Of a stretch of DNA of 64,000 bases, positions 1-12,757 are shown in pieces (the first letter of the stretch is position 1; each line of letters begins with the position of its first letter). This DNA comes from Cantharellus purpuraceus (lineage: Eukaryota; Basidiomycota; Agaricomycetes; Cantharellales; Hydnaceae): contig JALBUN010000009.1 in the NCBI GenBank assembly GCA_025174535.1, positions 248,001 through 312,000 on the forward strand, written 5' to 3'. Made by a program: the position numbers and the translations under genes. The notes under the pieces were generated by a model that made no database searches, was not told the origin of the DNA, and saw nothing but the letters and a program-made list of their open reading frames with translations.

Positions 1-529
1 TGATTGTCCTGCTTTGGGCGTGAGTGTAGTATCTGCCTCACGTGACTACGAATCTACAGGGTGAGATTGTCTGTCAATAGTCCTGCAATTAGTGCTCTTG
101 TTTAAGTTACTAGTGTGTACTGCCTTTGCAGAGCATTAGGATCTTGAACTCGTGTGAAGCAGTTGCTAGACTACTTCACACATTGCTGTTACCCGCTTCA
201 GAGTGTCACTGGTTGGACGGTTGGATTCATCCACCTACTTCCTCTAGCCTTTAAGTGCATTCCCCTCTTTTTGGAATATCTGGACCCCTAAGCGTCCGTG
301 AACTCTAGACTCTGGAAGTCTTATTCATTCCCTACTGCTAAGAAATGTATTACCTTCCTGCGTATTGTCTGCATTGACCATTACAACAGATTGTAACCAA
401 AGTACAAACGTTAAATTGTTTCTGGAGTTGTGCTGCAGTAGGATTTGATATTCTTCTCAGCTGTTCATTCACGGAATTGTGGTGATTTAGAGTTTGCCCT
501 AACACCATAATTTTGCGGGTTCCAAAACA
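1..529 (-). repeat. LTR copy A, continuing left of the window
   Basis: Read on the minus strand this segment begins TGTTTTGGAACCC (complement of 517-529) and runs off the left edge. The same sequence recurs forward at 32452-32689 plus 34121-34410 and reversed at 35882-36245. The shared sharp edge at TGTTTTGG and the repetition suggest an LTR. Copy B continues past the point where this window begins, so copy A is cut by the window edge. An apparent minus-strand ORF here recurs in all three copies but only because the repeat does; I do not treat it as a gene. Confidence 0.7.
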
Positions 530-2200
530 GGCTCCCTGGACCCACACTACCTCAAACTTATTTCCCCATGATCCAACAGGCTCTGCATGAGCCCATAGGA
601 CCCAGGAGTGTACCCAAGAGCCTGTATGCATATGTATGTAGCATAAGTAACAAATGCAGATGAATATGCTTGCCAATATTTTGTCATTATCAAGAAGATA
701 GAAACAGAAGTTTGGAATAAACTTAGTCAATATACTAACTGCTGTAACATACAGGAAATAGCTTTTACAAGTATTTTGTGAATTGAATAAAAAACTACAT
801 TGAGAAATGTAACTCAATCCTGGGTGAACAATAAGATGAATCAGAGCTCAGAGTCTGAGTCAGAATCAAATATTACTCAATACAAAAGATGAGGTTATTA
901 TACTGTACATGTATAATCAATTACTCCAGTGATGGGATCTCTGAGACTGATGGACAACAGGGAAGGGTGTCTGAGTCCAATGGGGATGGATGGGCAGAAT
1001 GATGGGTGTGATTGGTGCAGACTTCAGAGATTGGATCAGGACCCATATGGAATGTATATTTCATTTTCAAGGAGATCTGGAGGGAGATCTCATTATGAAT
1101 ATGGCTGTAACAGAAGGTGAGTGGAATATGATTTCATAACAAGGCCTAACAGTGTAACAGTCTTGCAGGAAGTTACAATCTTGACACAGAGCATCCTCAG
1201 GGATCTAGAGATAAATTCAAATCATAACACTTCCATCTATCTCAGCTGGAGCTGTACCTTAGGAGTGAAAGTATTTCTGAATGAGGGTGGAAAGATAGCA
1301 AATATTGTATAGCAAGATGTATTACTTAGATCTACCTGCCTGTGTCTAGAGTATAAGACATGACATAGATACATTTTTAAAACTGAAATTTATATACAGC
1401 TAAGTATATGCAGGGCCTACCTAGCTGGATTCCGGTAGGAGGTCAACACAAGCGCACGCAATAAAATAACTTGTGGCAGTCGCGTGTTCCATACGAGCGA
1501 AGATGCCCTGTTGTTCTAAATGTTGAAATCAATCATAGTGAGAGACGCACGTGCACATAGTCACGTGAGTACAAAGGATAAGGAATGTTTTGGCAGAGTT
1601 TTTAATTTTTCCCTCAGTTGTCTATCTAACAACTGAGGTGAGGATCAATCGCTCTTAATAATGTTTTTGTATCATTACTTACAATAAAATGTAGCCTCAC
1701 ATAGTACAGGTAATATATACTCAGTTGTCTTTCTAACAACTGCGCCTGACATAGTACAGATCTCTATACTAAAACCGAGCACAATACTGAGAAGATGTCT
1801 TAGAAAGAAATGAAACTGTGTACAGTTGATCAGTAAATAAGAATGTTTCACGGAATATCCTCTTACGTGGCCGTAGTACTTGGCTCAACAGATTGAAGTT
1901 TGTGCTGCGTTTTCAGTTGAAGACCCAGCAGACATTGGTTAGGGATATCTCTGGATGATTATTTTGACGTCGATAATAGATGATCCGCCAGTACACTGAA
2001 TCCGACTGATCAGCAGCCAATATGATGGAATTACATGATAGCATATGATAGCCATCGAAGAGGGTGGGAGGGCGTTCCGGAATGTTCCGTGTATTACACC
2101 TCAATACAGACCTGTGAAAGGGCATTAAGCCAACCAACTTATAGTAAAACAAACAGAAAGTGGCCAGTACATCATGCGTTGTCTGGACTGTCTTAGGGTC
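530..2200. other. Repeat-derived non-coding stretch
   Basis: No gene is supported. 840-1110 is GATGG/GATCT-rich and loosely resembles 35690-35870 beside LTR copy C, so it may be flanking retroelement DNA. A hairpin-bearing AT-rich patch lies at 1600-1745 and is listed separately. The remainder shows no coding pattern I can recognise. Confidence 0.5.
1612..1742. repeat. Paired CTCAG hairpins
   Basis: CCTCAGTTGT at 1612-1621 pairs with ACAACTGAGG at 1629-1638 across a 7-nt loop. A second, shorter hairpin with the same TTGT/ACAA arms lies at 1720-1742. Similar paired hairpins with different inner arms occur at 22296-22428. The preceding AT-rich run is alike at both loci, so these may be parts of related LTRs. 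Confidence 0.5.
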
Positions 2201-2223
2201 GAACGACGTGTCGTGGATGGGCG

Positions 2224-2297
2224 CTTCTTGGGTCTACATGGGCGCTTCTTGGTTCCACAACACTTCTTGGTTCTATAACAATGCTTCTTGGCTCCAC
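2224..2297 (+). repeat. Four short direct repeats upstream of the laccase
   Basis: The core CTTCTTGG followed by TCYACA or a close variant starts at about 2224, 2245, 2263 and 2284, so spacing is 21, 18 and 21 bp. They lie about 470-545 bp before the laccase start codon. They could be promoter elements or a chance minisatellite. Confidence 0.55.
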
Positions 2298-2767
2298 ACC
2301 ATTCCTGCGTCCATATGACGTTTGACCATAGAATGTTCTAGACAAAGCATGGTGTAGTGAAAGTGGCGGTCACGTTACTGAAAGATTTTCATGTGCCTTC
2401 CTAGAATGTCTCATCAGCTGCCGGGCTTGTAATTATTCACAATCATTCATACACATGCATCACGTGGACAAACCCGTACTTTTCTATGGGCTCTGACTAT
2501 GATGGAGCTCTGGTGAGACCCCACTTGGGCATGGATCGATGCTTCTGAGGGCCGACTGGGGTCGGGGCTTGGATGTTGATGAATGGTTTGTTTCCTATCT
2601 TGGCATTAGGCGCGAACGCTCAGGCTCGTCGTAGACTGCCGCAGGCACTTCACAATACGTTCGAGCGCGTCAAGAGCGCATCAAATTGACACCGTACTGA
2701 ACCCCTTACCCCCATTTATAGTCGAGATGGCCGCGTTTCCCGTCTCTCTACCATTCGTTTCTTTCTC

Positions 2768-5427
2768 ATGGTTTCCTACCTCCTCTTAGTCCCGTTTGCT
2801 GCTGCAGTCCGCGGTGCCGTTGTCTCTCAATACTGGGAGTTGGCGGCAAAAGACATTGCGCCGGATGGTTTCGAACGAAGTGCTTCACTCGTGAACGGTG
2901 TATTTCCCGGGCCATTGTTGTCAGCATCCAAGGGAGACGTTATAGAGGTCGATCTCAAAAACTCTCTTTTGGATCCGACCATGCGTCGCAGCACTAGTAT
3001 TGTGCGTCCGTTATCTGTTTATTTTTTTTAAATAGCTATGACTCACCTACACCTACAGCATTGGCATGGCATAGTGCGACATTTTGCTTTCATTGCGTAG
3101 TATTCATTGCTAACTATGTATTAGTTTGAACATCGTGATGCTTAGTACGTGTTCAGCTGCTTCACTTTGTGTGTATTTTCTGATGGTAATGAAACAGCAA
3201 TGATGGCGTTTCTTTTGTTACACAGTGCCCCATTGCCCAGAAGTGAGGATAATCCTGATCACCCTCCACCTATTGCGACTTCTAAATCAACCGATAGCCA
3301 ATCCTATCTTTACACTATTCTTCCCCAGGGCCAAACTGGAACCTACTGGTATTTTCCATTGATGCTTGTTTATCCCTTCCTGTATGAGGTTGTGCGCAGG
3401 TACCATAGTCACCTGAGCACCCAGTACGTCGACGGAATTCGTGGTCCCCTCGTCATATGTGCGTCTTGAAGAACAGTCCGCTGTCTTGCACTTAGACTTA
3501 CTTTGGTGCATACAGATGACCCAGAAGATCCCCAACGGTACTTGTACGACGTGGATGATTCAAATACGTGCGTATGCCATGCAAGTTGACGTCCTCTTCT
3601 GATATCAATCTTCGATATGGCTGTTGCTTCGTTAGAATAATAACCTTGGCCGACTGGTATCACGACACTGCTCTTAACTCGACAAGTGAGTTCGCTCAAC
3701 AGTTCCATGGAGGCAATGAGCTCACTTGTATTAGATGCCTGGTTTGCTGGAGGCGTAGAGCCGACCCCGAATTCTGCCCTTGTAAATGGCATCGGCAGAT
3801 TTCCTGGAGGACCTATCATCCCTTGGGCTAGGATCAACGTCACAGCCGGAAAACGTTACCGCTTCCGTCTTATCGGTTTATCTGCTGCAGGTAGGCACAG
3901 TAATTTGTATTAATTGAGCGTTAAGTAGCTCTTCGTTTATAGCCGCTTTCGAATTTTCGATTGACAAACACCGCATGACGGTTATCGAGGCCGATGGTAA
4001 TACTCATGTTTATTATGAGAATATTGTATTTCTGACATCAGTGTTATTATGACAGGCATTGCACACGAGCCATACACGGTAGACTCCATCCCCGTGTTAC
4101 CTGGACAGCGTTACAGTGTCATTGTAAGTTGCATTTACCACCTCCCAGCCCGGTTTCTTTGTTCATTGCTGCCAAAGGTCAATGCCAATCAAACAGTTGA
4201 TAACTACTGCAAGTGTATGTTTTTGTTCCCTTTTGCGCTCATAATCGGTTCAGGACAGGGATCAGCCCAATAATGAGCGACCTTTTCCCCGGGTGTATGT
4301 ATATGTTCTAATGTGCTCGTCCCTTCCTTCTGACTCGGGATGTCTACAGTCACGGGACCCACAAACAGCACATTTGCCGTCCTCCATTATAATGGGGCTG
4401 CCGACGCAGATCCCACCACTCCACCACCTACTGGTCAGACAAATGGTAGTGTCGAGTTTGAAGAGTTCAACCTCAAAGTGAGCTTTGAAGCGGATCATCT
4501 ATTCATAAGATTTACAACCAGTATAGCCACTTGAGAACCCAGGAGCCCCGGGTGGAAACAGGTCGGCTGATCAGGTCTTCAACCTCACTTTTGCGCCGGA
4601 TATAACCCTTCACCCCAATGGGGACACTTGGGTAAGTATGTATTAGTCGAGTTGTGATGATGCTCAGATGTCGGTATTCAGCTTATTAACGGTTCTCAAT
4701 ACGAATCTCCTTCTGTGCCGACATTACTGAATATCCTAGCCAACGGCTTCACAAATGCGTTCGCAAATATCTAGTGTTATATCGGCCATATACTCACAAA
4801 CTCCACCAGATCACAATTCGCATCGTCTGAGAATACCATCATTTTAAAACCTAATTCTCTCATCGAGGTAAATCTAATTGGCGGCCCTGGTCATCCATTC
4901 CATTTGCAGTATGTGATACCGTCTATAATTTGATTTCTACTTGTCTCATAATCCCTTTCTCTTAGCGGACACGTCTTTGATGTCATCCAATCTGCCAGCG
5001 GTGGTGATGCAAATTTCGAGAACCCTCCTAGACGCGATGTTGTATCTAGTGGAGGTACTACAGACAATCCCGTACGCATCAGGTTCATGACAGACAACCC
5101 TGGTGAGTCACAGGATGCTGGTGTAGTCAGTCCTTGACGGTCGTGCTTAGGCCCTTGGTTTCTCCACTGTCATATTGATTGGCATTTGGGTACGTAGCCA
5201 GCTCATGATTAGAAGCTTGTTGTATCTGACATGGCCTTTATAGCTGCTGGCCTTGCTGTAGTCTTTGCTGAGGACCCCAATGGTAAGAAAGTATGCTTGT
5301 GAACTCGAGATGCACAGACTCATTTCTTTCCCCAGGCATCCGATCTGGACCAAAGTCTGTCAAACCAAGCGCCCAATGGAACCAACTCTGCGATATTTAC
5401 AACAAGCTCCCTGCTGATCTTCAGTAA
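2768..5427 (+). CDS. Laccase (multicopper oxidase), secreted
   Basis: Laccases are secreted four-copper enzymes that oxidise phenols with reduction of oxygen to water. The start at 2768 gives a hydrophobic signal peptide ([16 protein letters not shown]). Four copper ligand blocks are visible once introns are removed: HWHG plus FEHRDA near 3060-3145, [15 protein letters not shown] across an intron at about 3347-3398, HPFHLHGH near 4890-4985, and HCHIDWHL near 5168-5190 split by an intron. The stop is at 5425-5427. I count well over ten introns of about 50 nt. A few junctions are uncertain, especially near 4210-4350 and near 4765, where an obvious donor would create a stop but an alternative GT donor keeps the frame. 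Leu in the HCHIDWHL block at the usual axial position is normal for fungal laccases. A TATA-like TTTATAG lies near 2715. I see no lesion. A ferroxidase-type relative is less likely because the L1-L4 signatures are laccase-like. Confidence 0.9.
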
Positions 5428-6828
5428 AGTCTCTTTCTAACTGCAGTGGGGCTCTTAGGTGCAATGCGCGCCACCATTTGCTTCAATCTTGATAAATTTA
5501 ATGTGTAGCGTAGCGTTGGGGAGATTTTGAGCACACCTGCTTGTTTGCCTACGTTGAATATTCGGCCGCTTCATAGAAATCCTTGGAATTGATGTCTAAT
5601 AATCATCGAGATGTTGCTTCACAGAATAGAAAAGTGTCCGCAAAGCGCATATCGGTTCGTCTGATGTGGCAGCAAAATAACATCCTGTTCGATCACCACG
5701 CGCACCAGGATTTCACAGGCTGAAATCTTCTGTACATCAATGAAGGTTCATTTCGTCTAATAGGACTGTCAGCGTATCATCATTTCCCTGATTCTTCACT
5801 CAGGCCTGCGCAAACAATACAAGTCCTTCTCACGACTACGCAGCCTGTATGAGGATGTTTGACAGCTGCAAGTGGCAGGCAGAGCAAGCACCCAAATTGA
5901 AAAGGCGGCCCTGTGATCAACTTGAGTAGGTGCTCTTACCAGTAACCATTCATCCTCAGTCGATTTGCTTGTTATACCGCATAGTAGCACTGCCAGTTTT
6001 CATCACTGCATTCATTTGTGACTGCGTCAGGGTACCCTGATGGGGAACCCTTCTATTAAGTATGTCCTGACTTTCGGCAGCATGTTGGAGGAAGAGGGAT
6101 TGGAAAGCTTATCACTGTCATCAAAAGATTTCGCAATGACTGAGATCAGTGGTATAAACACATGGTATCACTGATTCCCTATACTCGCTCAGCATAAACG
6201 TTACTGTAGGCCCCTGTAAACTATGCAAAAGAACCTCAGAGTCACGCTTCCTGACTGCCATTGCGAGCCTGCAGCGCACATGTAAACGCTCCAGTGCAAG
6301 GATGGCTTTTTCAAATTTCCCAGCCACTGTTTGCCCGGCTAGCGCTGCACTTGCAGCGCTCATATAACGCGCGCCAGCCCAAGGGCGATGGATTGATGTT
6401 TCAATTTTGACCACTGTTTGTCTTACTATTACTGCGTCAGCGTCTAGATCCATATCATGATGCTGGCGCGTGATCCGACATGCGGATCCAGATGCATCGG
6501 CGCTTCAGCTGAGCTGGAGTTCTTTCCTGTCCAGGCGAGAGACGGCAGGGAACTGTTTTGAAAACGTGTTCGTCTACATGCTGCAAGCTTCAAGTTGAAC
6601 TCGGGTTAGTAATTGATGCTTTCCAGAATGCTTTCGTCGCTAGCTTGGAAAAATGAACCTTCTTGTCCCACTGCATCAGTTCCCTTTCTTTTATTCAGAT
6701 CTAGCAACTTTTTACAAGCACATACCACATTCGTCGCTACATGATGATTGGTACCTCCCCGATGTTTCTGCTTCGCATAATCCGTACTTACAATTGAGTA
6801 GGGCCTCCCGCAGAGTATGAACCTACGA
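5428..6828. other. Intergenic, no supported gene
   Basis: This lies between the convergent laccase and kinase genes. The longest open frame (minus strand, 6121-6453, 110 codons) has an Ala/Arg-rich helical character but no recognisable domain and no convincing splicing partners. I treat it as unsupported. Confidence 0.5.
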
Positions 6829-8464
6829 CTAAGACATTAGCCAAGGGTCCCTCAACAACTCCTGCGCCGTCGCACGACGCTGTGGATCAAGTCTCAGACA
6901 CCGTGCCATGAGCCCCGCTGCCCCTTCTACATCCTCAGGAGGAATTGGGTCTCCACAATCAAGGAAACATTCTTGAAATGTCTTGCGGTAAAACCTTTTG
7001 TTCGCAGTAGGCTTGGGTTTGCCTGTCCTCGTGCCAACTTGAGTATGGTAGAAAACCAAGGGGAAAAAAAACGGCAACTTACAGTCGTAATCAAAGTATT
7101 GCGCGCTCCGAGACCACCGCTGCAGTAAATCCTCGTGGAAGAATTCACCACAAAAGCATATCATCTGATATAACATCGTATCCTCCTCGGACTGACCAGG
7201 CACCGTCAGGCTTAAAAAGTACCTTATCGTTGGTGACGATATTGAACACCTTTTGGATATGAGTTCGTGCCATTCATGGATACCTGAATATCCAGTGTGT
7301 TTACGCGCTTACCAAACAGCCAAACGTCCAAATATCCACCGACTCATCCCATACGCCTCCTAAGATAATCTCAGGAGGTCGTAAACCCAGTGGCGTAATA
7401 TCATCCGTCGTCTGATCTTTGACTATCTGGGCTGTGTTCCGTCGGTACTATTCAGGTTACATATACGACCCGCAAGAACACAGGGGCTCCCTGTAACGCA
7501 CCGCTTCCAAAGTCCGCTAGCTTGAAGGTGTGGGACTGCAGTGTGTCCACAGGGGGTTCGGGAAGAGGCTGCGAGGCGTAGCCAGTGACCATTTTGGTGA
7601 GACTCTGTGTGGGTGGGTAGGCTTTGGGTGTATTTTCTTTGAGCCAACGATCGATGGACGCTGTCGTCCATGAGCTGCCTAGATCGATCATAATGTTATC
7701 AGGCTTGAGGTCTGCAAGCCTATGTCAAAACCAAACTCGAAATTCAAATGGATGAATATATGAACCAGTGTGCGCAATTCCCTGGGCGTGCATATCTGCA
7801 ATCCCGTTGAGTACATGACGTAATATGCGCTTGGTGACGTTAACGGGAATGAAAGTCCCGCTGTTAGTTTGGCGGATGCTCGCAAGGCTAGAAGACATGA
7901 GCTCTGTTGCCATGCACAGATGTTCGCCGTCATCGACATCCACGCCTGGCTGGTAGAAATGGTCGAGAAGGCGGACACAGTGTGTAGAAGAAGTCGCTGG
8001 GGAAGGCGAGAGGCTTTGGAGAACTTGCAATTCCCGTAGCTTGTGCTCGCGATTAAAACGTGTTGTTCTGCCTGTTAAGATCTTTAGAGCCACGTGGTGG
8101 TTTCGACTAAGACCATACCCGACACAAGGTTTTACATGAGAATTGAAGCTAGGATTATGGGGAAGGCGACGTACCTCAAATCTCGAGCCAACCAGACACT
8201 AGACGACATCCCATAACCAAGCTTCATCTCAAGCTCAAAACGACCTCCTGGACCAATCATATCCCCAGGTCGCCCTTGGTAATAACCGAATCCTTCACTG
8301 GCAGGCACCCCCAATGGCTCTTCCATAAATCTGAGTTGCAAAGGCTCCTCTTCAGTGTGTATTGCGCTCATGGAGTGTGCCGTGATAGTGTAGGGTCGAG
8401 TGCAGACGACGACACGGGAACGCATGCGCAGGATTGGGAGTAGCCGCGTTCGTAGTATGGACAT
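6829..8464 (-). CDS. SRPK-like serine/threonine protein kinase
   Basis: This is a CMGC/SRPK-type kinase, a family that phosphorylates Arg/Ser-rich proteins. Coding pieces in order: glycine loop GYGMSSSVWLARDL near 8180-8215; VAIK-type Lys in VALKIL near 8080-8095; the catalytic loop as HT|DLKPDNIM, with an intron between T and D at about 7711-7767; LADFGS near 7505; TTDDITPLGLRPPEIILGG activation/APE-like region near 7360-7410; SVDIWTFGCL near 7320-7345; and a final LRLDPQRRATAQELLRDPW lobe near 6840-6890. HTD in place of HRD is the SRPK hallmark. An insert of roughly 45 residues separates DLKPDN from DFG. The start at 8464 gives a basic amphipathic leader (MSILRTRLLPILRMRSR) resembling a mitochondrial presequence, as in related basidiomycete kinases; a downstream Met (MSAIHTEEEPL) is the alternative. 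At least six introns are present and no lesion was seen. Confidence 0.82.
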
Positions 8465-10485
8465 TGTAAAGACTTTCGGGAATATCCGGAAAGACCCTCG
8501 AAAGCCTTTGACTCACCCAGTAGCTCAAATTCATTGCCTACTCCATGCATTGTTGCAGCACCATTAATACCGAGTCCCGGGTGAGGTATCCCCGGTAAAT
8601 GCCATAGTGAGAAGGCTTGCCATGAGAGAAATCTCGCTCGTAACTTTTCGTGCTTGTTCTTCGACACTTATGAACACCTGATGTGTTTGATGCTTGTCAG
8701 ATTATGGTAGCGCTACTATGGCTATGAGAAGAGAGGTTTTCGAAGGGTGCCGTATCGTGTTTGTGTGTAGAGGCAGGACTTGTTGGAGGGAATCCGAATC
8801 TGAGTGTCTTTTTGAGGTATCTGTGCGCTAGGGCACGATGCTTTGAAGGGATTTAAGAAGCAATGTCGGAGATAAGACTCGGATGTTTCAGGGCTTACAA
8901 GCATGGACGAGGGTCAACGGTTGAGATTGCAGGTGAATGTTTTGGGTTTAAGTTTGGTGACTGGAGTTCCTTGGAACGAGACTGCCCTTTGCGATGTGAG
9001 GTTAACTAGAATATGGAGAGAGGTAACGTTCAATGTCTTGGTTTTTCATTCTACACTCGTCTCGTATCACTCAAAACATTTGGGAGCTGGGCCTATATAT
9101 GGCAGGCACCGTCGAAAGTCCCATCTAAAGCCCTTCGACTTCGGGGTCACATGGCGTATTGGTAGGCATTGGTTCTGTGAGCATGTTTCAGGTGAGTACG
9201 AGAAAATACCGAAAGCACCGTCTAGTGTCAATATTTGAATTTTCTATAATCGTTACCTTACTTACCTAGTTCCATGTCAGGGATAAAATGTAGCAGTCAT
9301 CGTCGAGGATTCCATATGACTGCGGTGGGGACAGCAATACGATGCCATATCAAGTCCGTTCCCCACGAGGGCGATAGGTTCAGGTTTGCCTTTCTTTCTG
9401 TGCGATTGTCGTATCACTTGCCCGTTCATGTTAGGCTGATCCATCCAAAATCCCTCCATTTCCGTGATTAAAGTGATGCATGATGTTGCTGCATCGATTT
9501 ATTATACCTGTGTCATTGTGAACAGGCTTTTGGTAAGGACGACCAAGATGCTCTCCTCGTCGTTCATATTCGCGTCACCAGTTGCAATTCGGTATCAGGA
9601 TGCTCTACCGTCCATTATGTGTCTGCTTCACAGGTGAGGTCAGTGGAAAGCTTGATATCTGAAGCTAGGTGTGGATGCCACATACTTTTGTGAAACCACT
9701 AAAGTCATTTGAAGCCTGCATTTTGTCAGACCACACTAGGATATCCAGTCAATAAGTTCAAACCATGTGTGACTCCATGCATGGCCAGGCCAGTACCAGG
9801 ACCACACTGTTCCTCATCCCTTGCCTCCCTAACCCTATGCAATGTGAAGATCTCCTCCCAGGAGGCCGTATTTTCATGTGCCAGGCTAAGAAAGGTCCGT
9901 TCATGCGATTTTGACCACAACTTAATTGTTTACTTACAATGAGGTAGTGGCTGAGTGGGAGAACCCCGAAATTCCGCATCAACAATGGCTCTGACATCGG
10001 TTGCAGTTCGTGTTTTAGGGATGTGTCATTGCGTAGTGTCGCTCGTCAAGCAACATGAATGGCAGAAGCAATGTCCAAAGCAGGCGTGCGTACCCCCAGT
10101 AATTTACTAGCTGGTCTTCGCTGGCCAGTGCCTAGCCTCCCCGGACAACCTTTTTTTCACAGGTAAATACGCGACATGCGTTTTCGATGAGTCCAGGCCG
10201 CATGTCGTGTGCCACCGACCAGATGGGAACAAAATGAAAACATGGTCGAGAGGGCGTGCCGATTGGGCATCCCTCAGGGCCTCAAAGCAATAAGGCGTAG
10301 ATGTCTAGTCGAAGATTGATGTCTCGTGTATCATTCTTGAATGAAGGTTGGAACTGTACGTGATTAGACGTGAATGCGACTAGGATAAATTTTTTGACTG
10401 CCCGCTTAGGACGGGAAAAGCGGTCGCTACGGCAGTGTTTAGCAAAGGTATATCTTCCAAATACGACTTTGGTTCACTGTCGCAT
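8465..10485. other. Intergenic, no supported gene
   Basis: Only short open frames occur on either strand, without domains or plausible exon chains. It includes the kinase 5' region. I see no repeat shared with the rest of the window. Confidence 0.5.
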
Positions 10486-10956
10486 TTAGGTCAGGCTTGG
10501 AATAAGTATTGGCAATAGGTACGGCCACGTTAAGATCCCAAGTCGTATCTCACGTCGTTTATAGCGTAGTGGAGCTATAAAGATCTTGCCCTTATCCACG
10601 AGAGTGCCATAGTCGTCAATATCTTCCCTAAAACCTCTGCGATCCTTGATATAGAAGATCTCTCTGTCCTTGCGATACAACACAAATCGGACTTGGAACT
10701 TGTCCTTGTAGGTATCGATCCATTCTTTGATGACTAGCACTCTAGTGCCATCAGGACAGCTGTTTGCCTCTGTGTTTGTGAACGGCTCCAAAGAAATTTT
10801 ACTGTTAAAAGCCGCGCATACGGTCAACGGAGATTGAGCTGTAACTTTCGTTTCCTGTCTCTTCCGTAATACTACCGTGCAGCGGGTAAGAACCACTGCA
10901 TGGCTGCATGGATAAAAGGATGTGCGCACGACAGGGCAGTATAAACCCAAGAACAC
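10486..10956 (-). CDS. Hypothetical protein, doubtful ORF
   Basis: This is an uninterrupted 156-codon frame. The middle part is charged and looks protein-like, with segments such as KEWIDTYKDKFQVRFVLY and DKGKIFIAPLRYKRRE, while the N terminus is Cys/Val-rich and less convincing. I recognise no family. It could be a small gene, an exon of a larger one, or chance. Low confidence. Confidence 0.28.
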   Translation of the reverse strand: MFLGLYCPVVRTSFYPCSHAVVLTRCTVVLRKRQETKVTAQSPLTVCAAFNSKISLEPFTNTEANSCPDGTRVLVIKEWIDTYKDKFQVRFVLYRKDREIFYIKDRRGFREDIDDYGTLVDKGKIFIAPLRYKRREIRLGILTWPYLLPILIPSLT

Positions 10957-11492
10957 AATCTGAAAGCATGGAGTGGATCAGGGCTACTATTTTAATTCAC
11001 CCACGTGGTTCCCTCTGCGCTATGCTGTCCACCGCGTCTTTTCTACCAACTAATGAATGACTTGTTACCCAAGAGTTCCTTTGCCGCGGTTATATCCAAG
11101 CTCGCGAGAGCCTTTGTGTCTCCCTGACCTGCGCTCGGATTTCCGCCATCCACGAGTCTGCTTTAGTGTGATGACGTACTACAGCTACCTACATGACATT
11201 CTCTTGCAAACTTGTACCCGATCTCAACATCTACAAATTCAAACGTTTTCATTTAGAAGCTTTCATACACATACGCACTAATAGCCGCCCGCGTCTCTGT
11301 AGTTCTGCCACGCAACTTCTCTAGAGTACAAACAATTGTCCTGATACATTGATACCAAATTTGAACTTGAAATGCTACTCTGCACTATAGCAAGGGTCCT
11401 GTCTTCTGCTTCGTAATATCAGTCTCCCCAAACAGGTCGATAGACAAATTGCTTCCTTCCGCGGACTCGACACTTTCATCGCAACACCCTCA
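10957..11492. other. Intergenic, no supported gene
   Basis: A pyrimidine-rich stretch downstream of the aldolase stop. No coding pattern or shared repeat was noticed. Confidence 0.5.
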
Positions 11493-12665
11493 TTAGTAAC
11501 CTTTCCTATCCCGAGGCTTCAATTCCACTCCCTGGGCAGCGGCGAGATTACGCATGAGACCTTCAACAAGGGACCCCACGTCTGACTGGATGTTGATCTA
11601 TGAAGAACCCAGCTTTCAAAACGGGGCTGTGCAGCAAACAGGATTGTAATCGGTGCACGTACAATGTCGAATCCATCATCAGCACGCTTCCTTGCACTTT
11701 CACCTGATGTACAGTAGAAGGCCCTAGATAGAAAAGGAGAAAGTGGGATATCAACAAAGAAAAGATCCATGACAGCGTGCGATATTGCTGTGATGCTCAC
11801 ACTTTCTTATGGTATTGATGGGCTACATTCTTTACCCTCTGTATGACCTTCTCGACCTCTGGATGAGGCTCTGGATTAGGGGTGGGGTATCCCAACGCCA
11901 GCGATAGGTCAAACGGCCCAATAAAGAGGACATCTTCGCGATAGACCATTCATCAAAACAAACATTCAATCAACAACTCATATCACTCACCCACCCCGTC
12001 AGTCTGCGCTATCTCTTCGAGATTATCAACCGCTTCCCGGCTCTCGATCTGAACACAAACAATCACTTCATCGTTGGCTTTGGCGGTGAGGTATTCAGCA
12101 GCGTCAACCCCCCATGTCTGATGCGTATACGGAGACCCAAATCCACGACGACCTACCATATCCAGAATCAGTATTCTCCATTCCATAGAGATTTGAACCG
12201 CGTAGAAATAGAAAATACCCCACGCATCCACCCCACTCACTCACCTACTGGCGGGAATCGCGCATCAAGCGCAACTTGTCGTGCAATTTCAGCATTAGCC
12301 ACCATAGGAACTATGACCCCATGTGCGCCTGCATCTAGTGCCTGCTTGATCTGATGCGATACCGATGGCCGACTATGCTCTACGCCCGGGGCAGGCACCC
12401 TGACCAGCACAGAGGGTCCCTGGTGCCCTTCCGCCACATCGCTTGAACCCGTCATACCAGGAAGAGCCGTTACACCTGCGATTGTCTCTGCCACTCCCGG
12501 AACGAGCGCAGTGAGCCCGTGTTCGCAATCAATGCACACCCAGCTGAGACCCGACGTCCTCCCGGCAAGGGCTATCTGCCGTGCGGTATGCACGGAGGGA
12601 AACGTCAACCATGCTCCAAAAGCAGGTGTCTTTGCCCGAAGGGCTCTCAGCAACGAGTGTGCCAT
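11493..12665 (-). CDS. HpcH/HpaI-family aldolase
   Basis: This family (2-keto-3-deoxy acid aldolases, such as 4-hydroxy-2-oxoheptanedioate aldolase) splits keto-acids to pyruvate or oxaloacetate plus an aldehyde with a divalent metal. The start at 12665 (MAHSLLRALRA) is followed by the family block FGAWLTFPS, then VCIDCEHG (metal/catalytic region), then QALDAGAHGVIVPMV. After introns come VCVQIESREAV, DVLFIGPFDLSLALGYP and CTSGESARKRADDGFDI. The last exon ends INIQSDVGSLVEGLMRN... and stops at 11493-11495. Four introns have clean GT-AG borders; for example V G|RRGFGSP is restored near 12155-12240. The transporter stop lies only 92 bp upstream on the same strand, so the two may share regulation. 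The substrate cannot be told from sequence. Confidence 0.85.
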
Positions 12666-12757
12666 TCACGAAAGGTAGTCTAATCCAGGAGGCGCTTCAA
12701 GTGCGCACCCTCTATAGTTATTTACACTCCGATCAGTAACCCAATGATCTCGACACA

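Noticed and set aside
350..817. 155-codon minus-strand frame, parts of which recur at 32449-32631 and 36066-36329
   Set aside because: Recurrence follows LTR boundaries, not a coding unit, and the flanking parts of the frame differ in each copy.
3287..3843. Two minus-strand frames across the laccase
   Set aside because: Antisense to exons that encode laccase copper-binding motifs.
4765..4830. Suspected stop codon in the laccase at an exon end
   Set aside because: The stop arises only if the GTGTTA donor is used; an earlier GTTCGC donor keeps the frame and gives a family-like sequence, so I do not call a lesion.
8903..9238. 111-codon plus-strand frame upstream of the kinase
   Set aside because: No domain, no splice partners, and composition like non-coding DNA.
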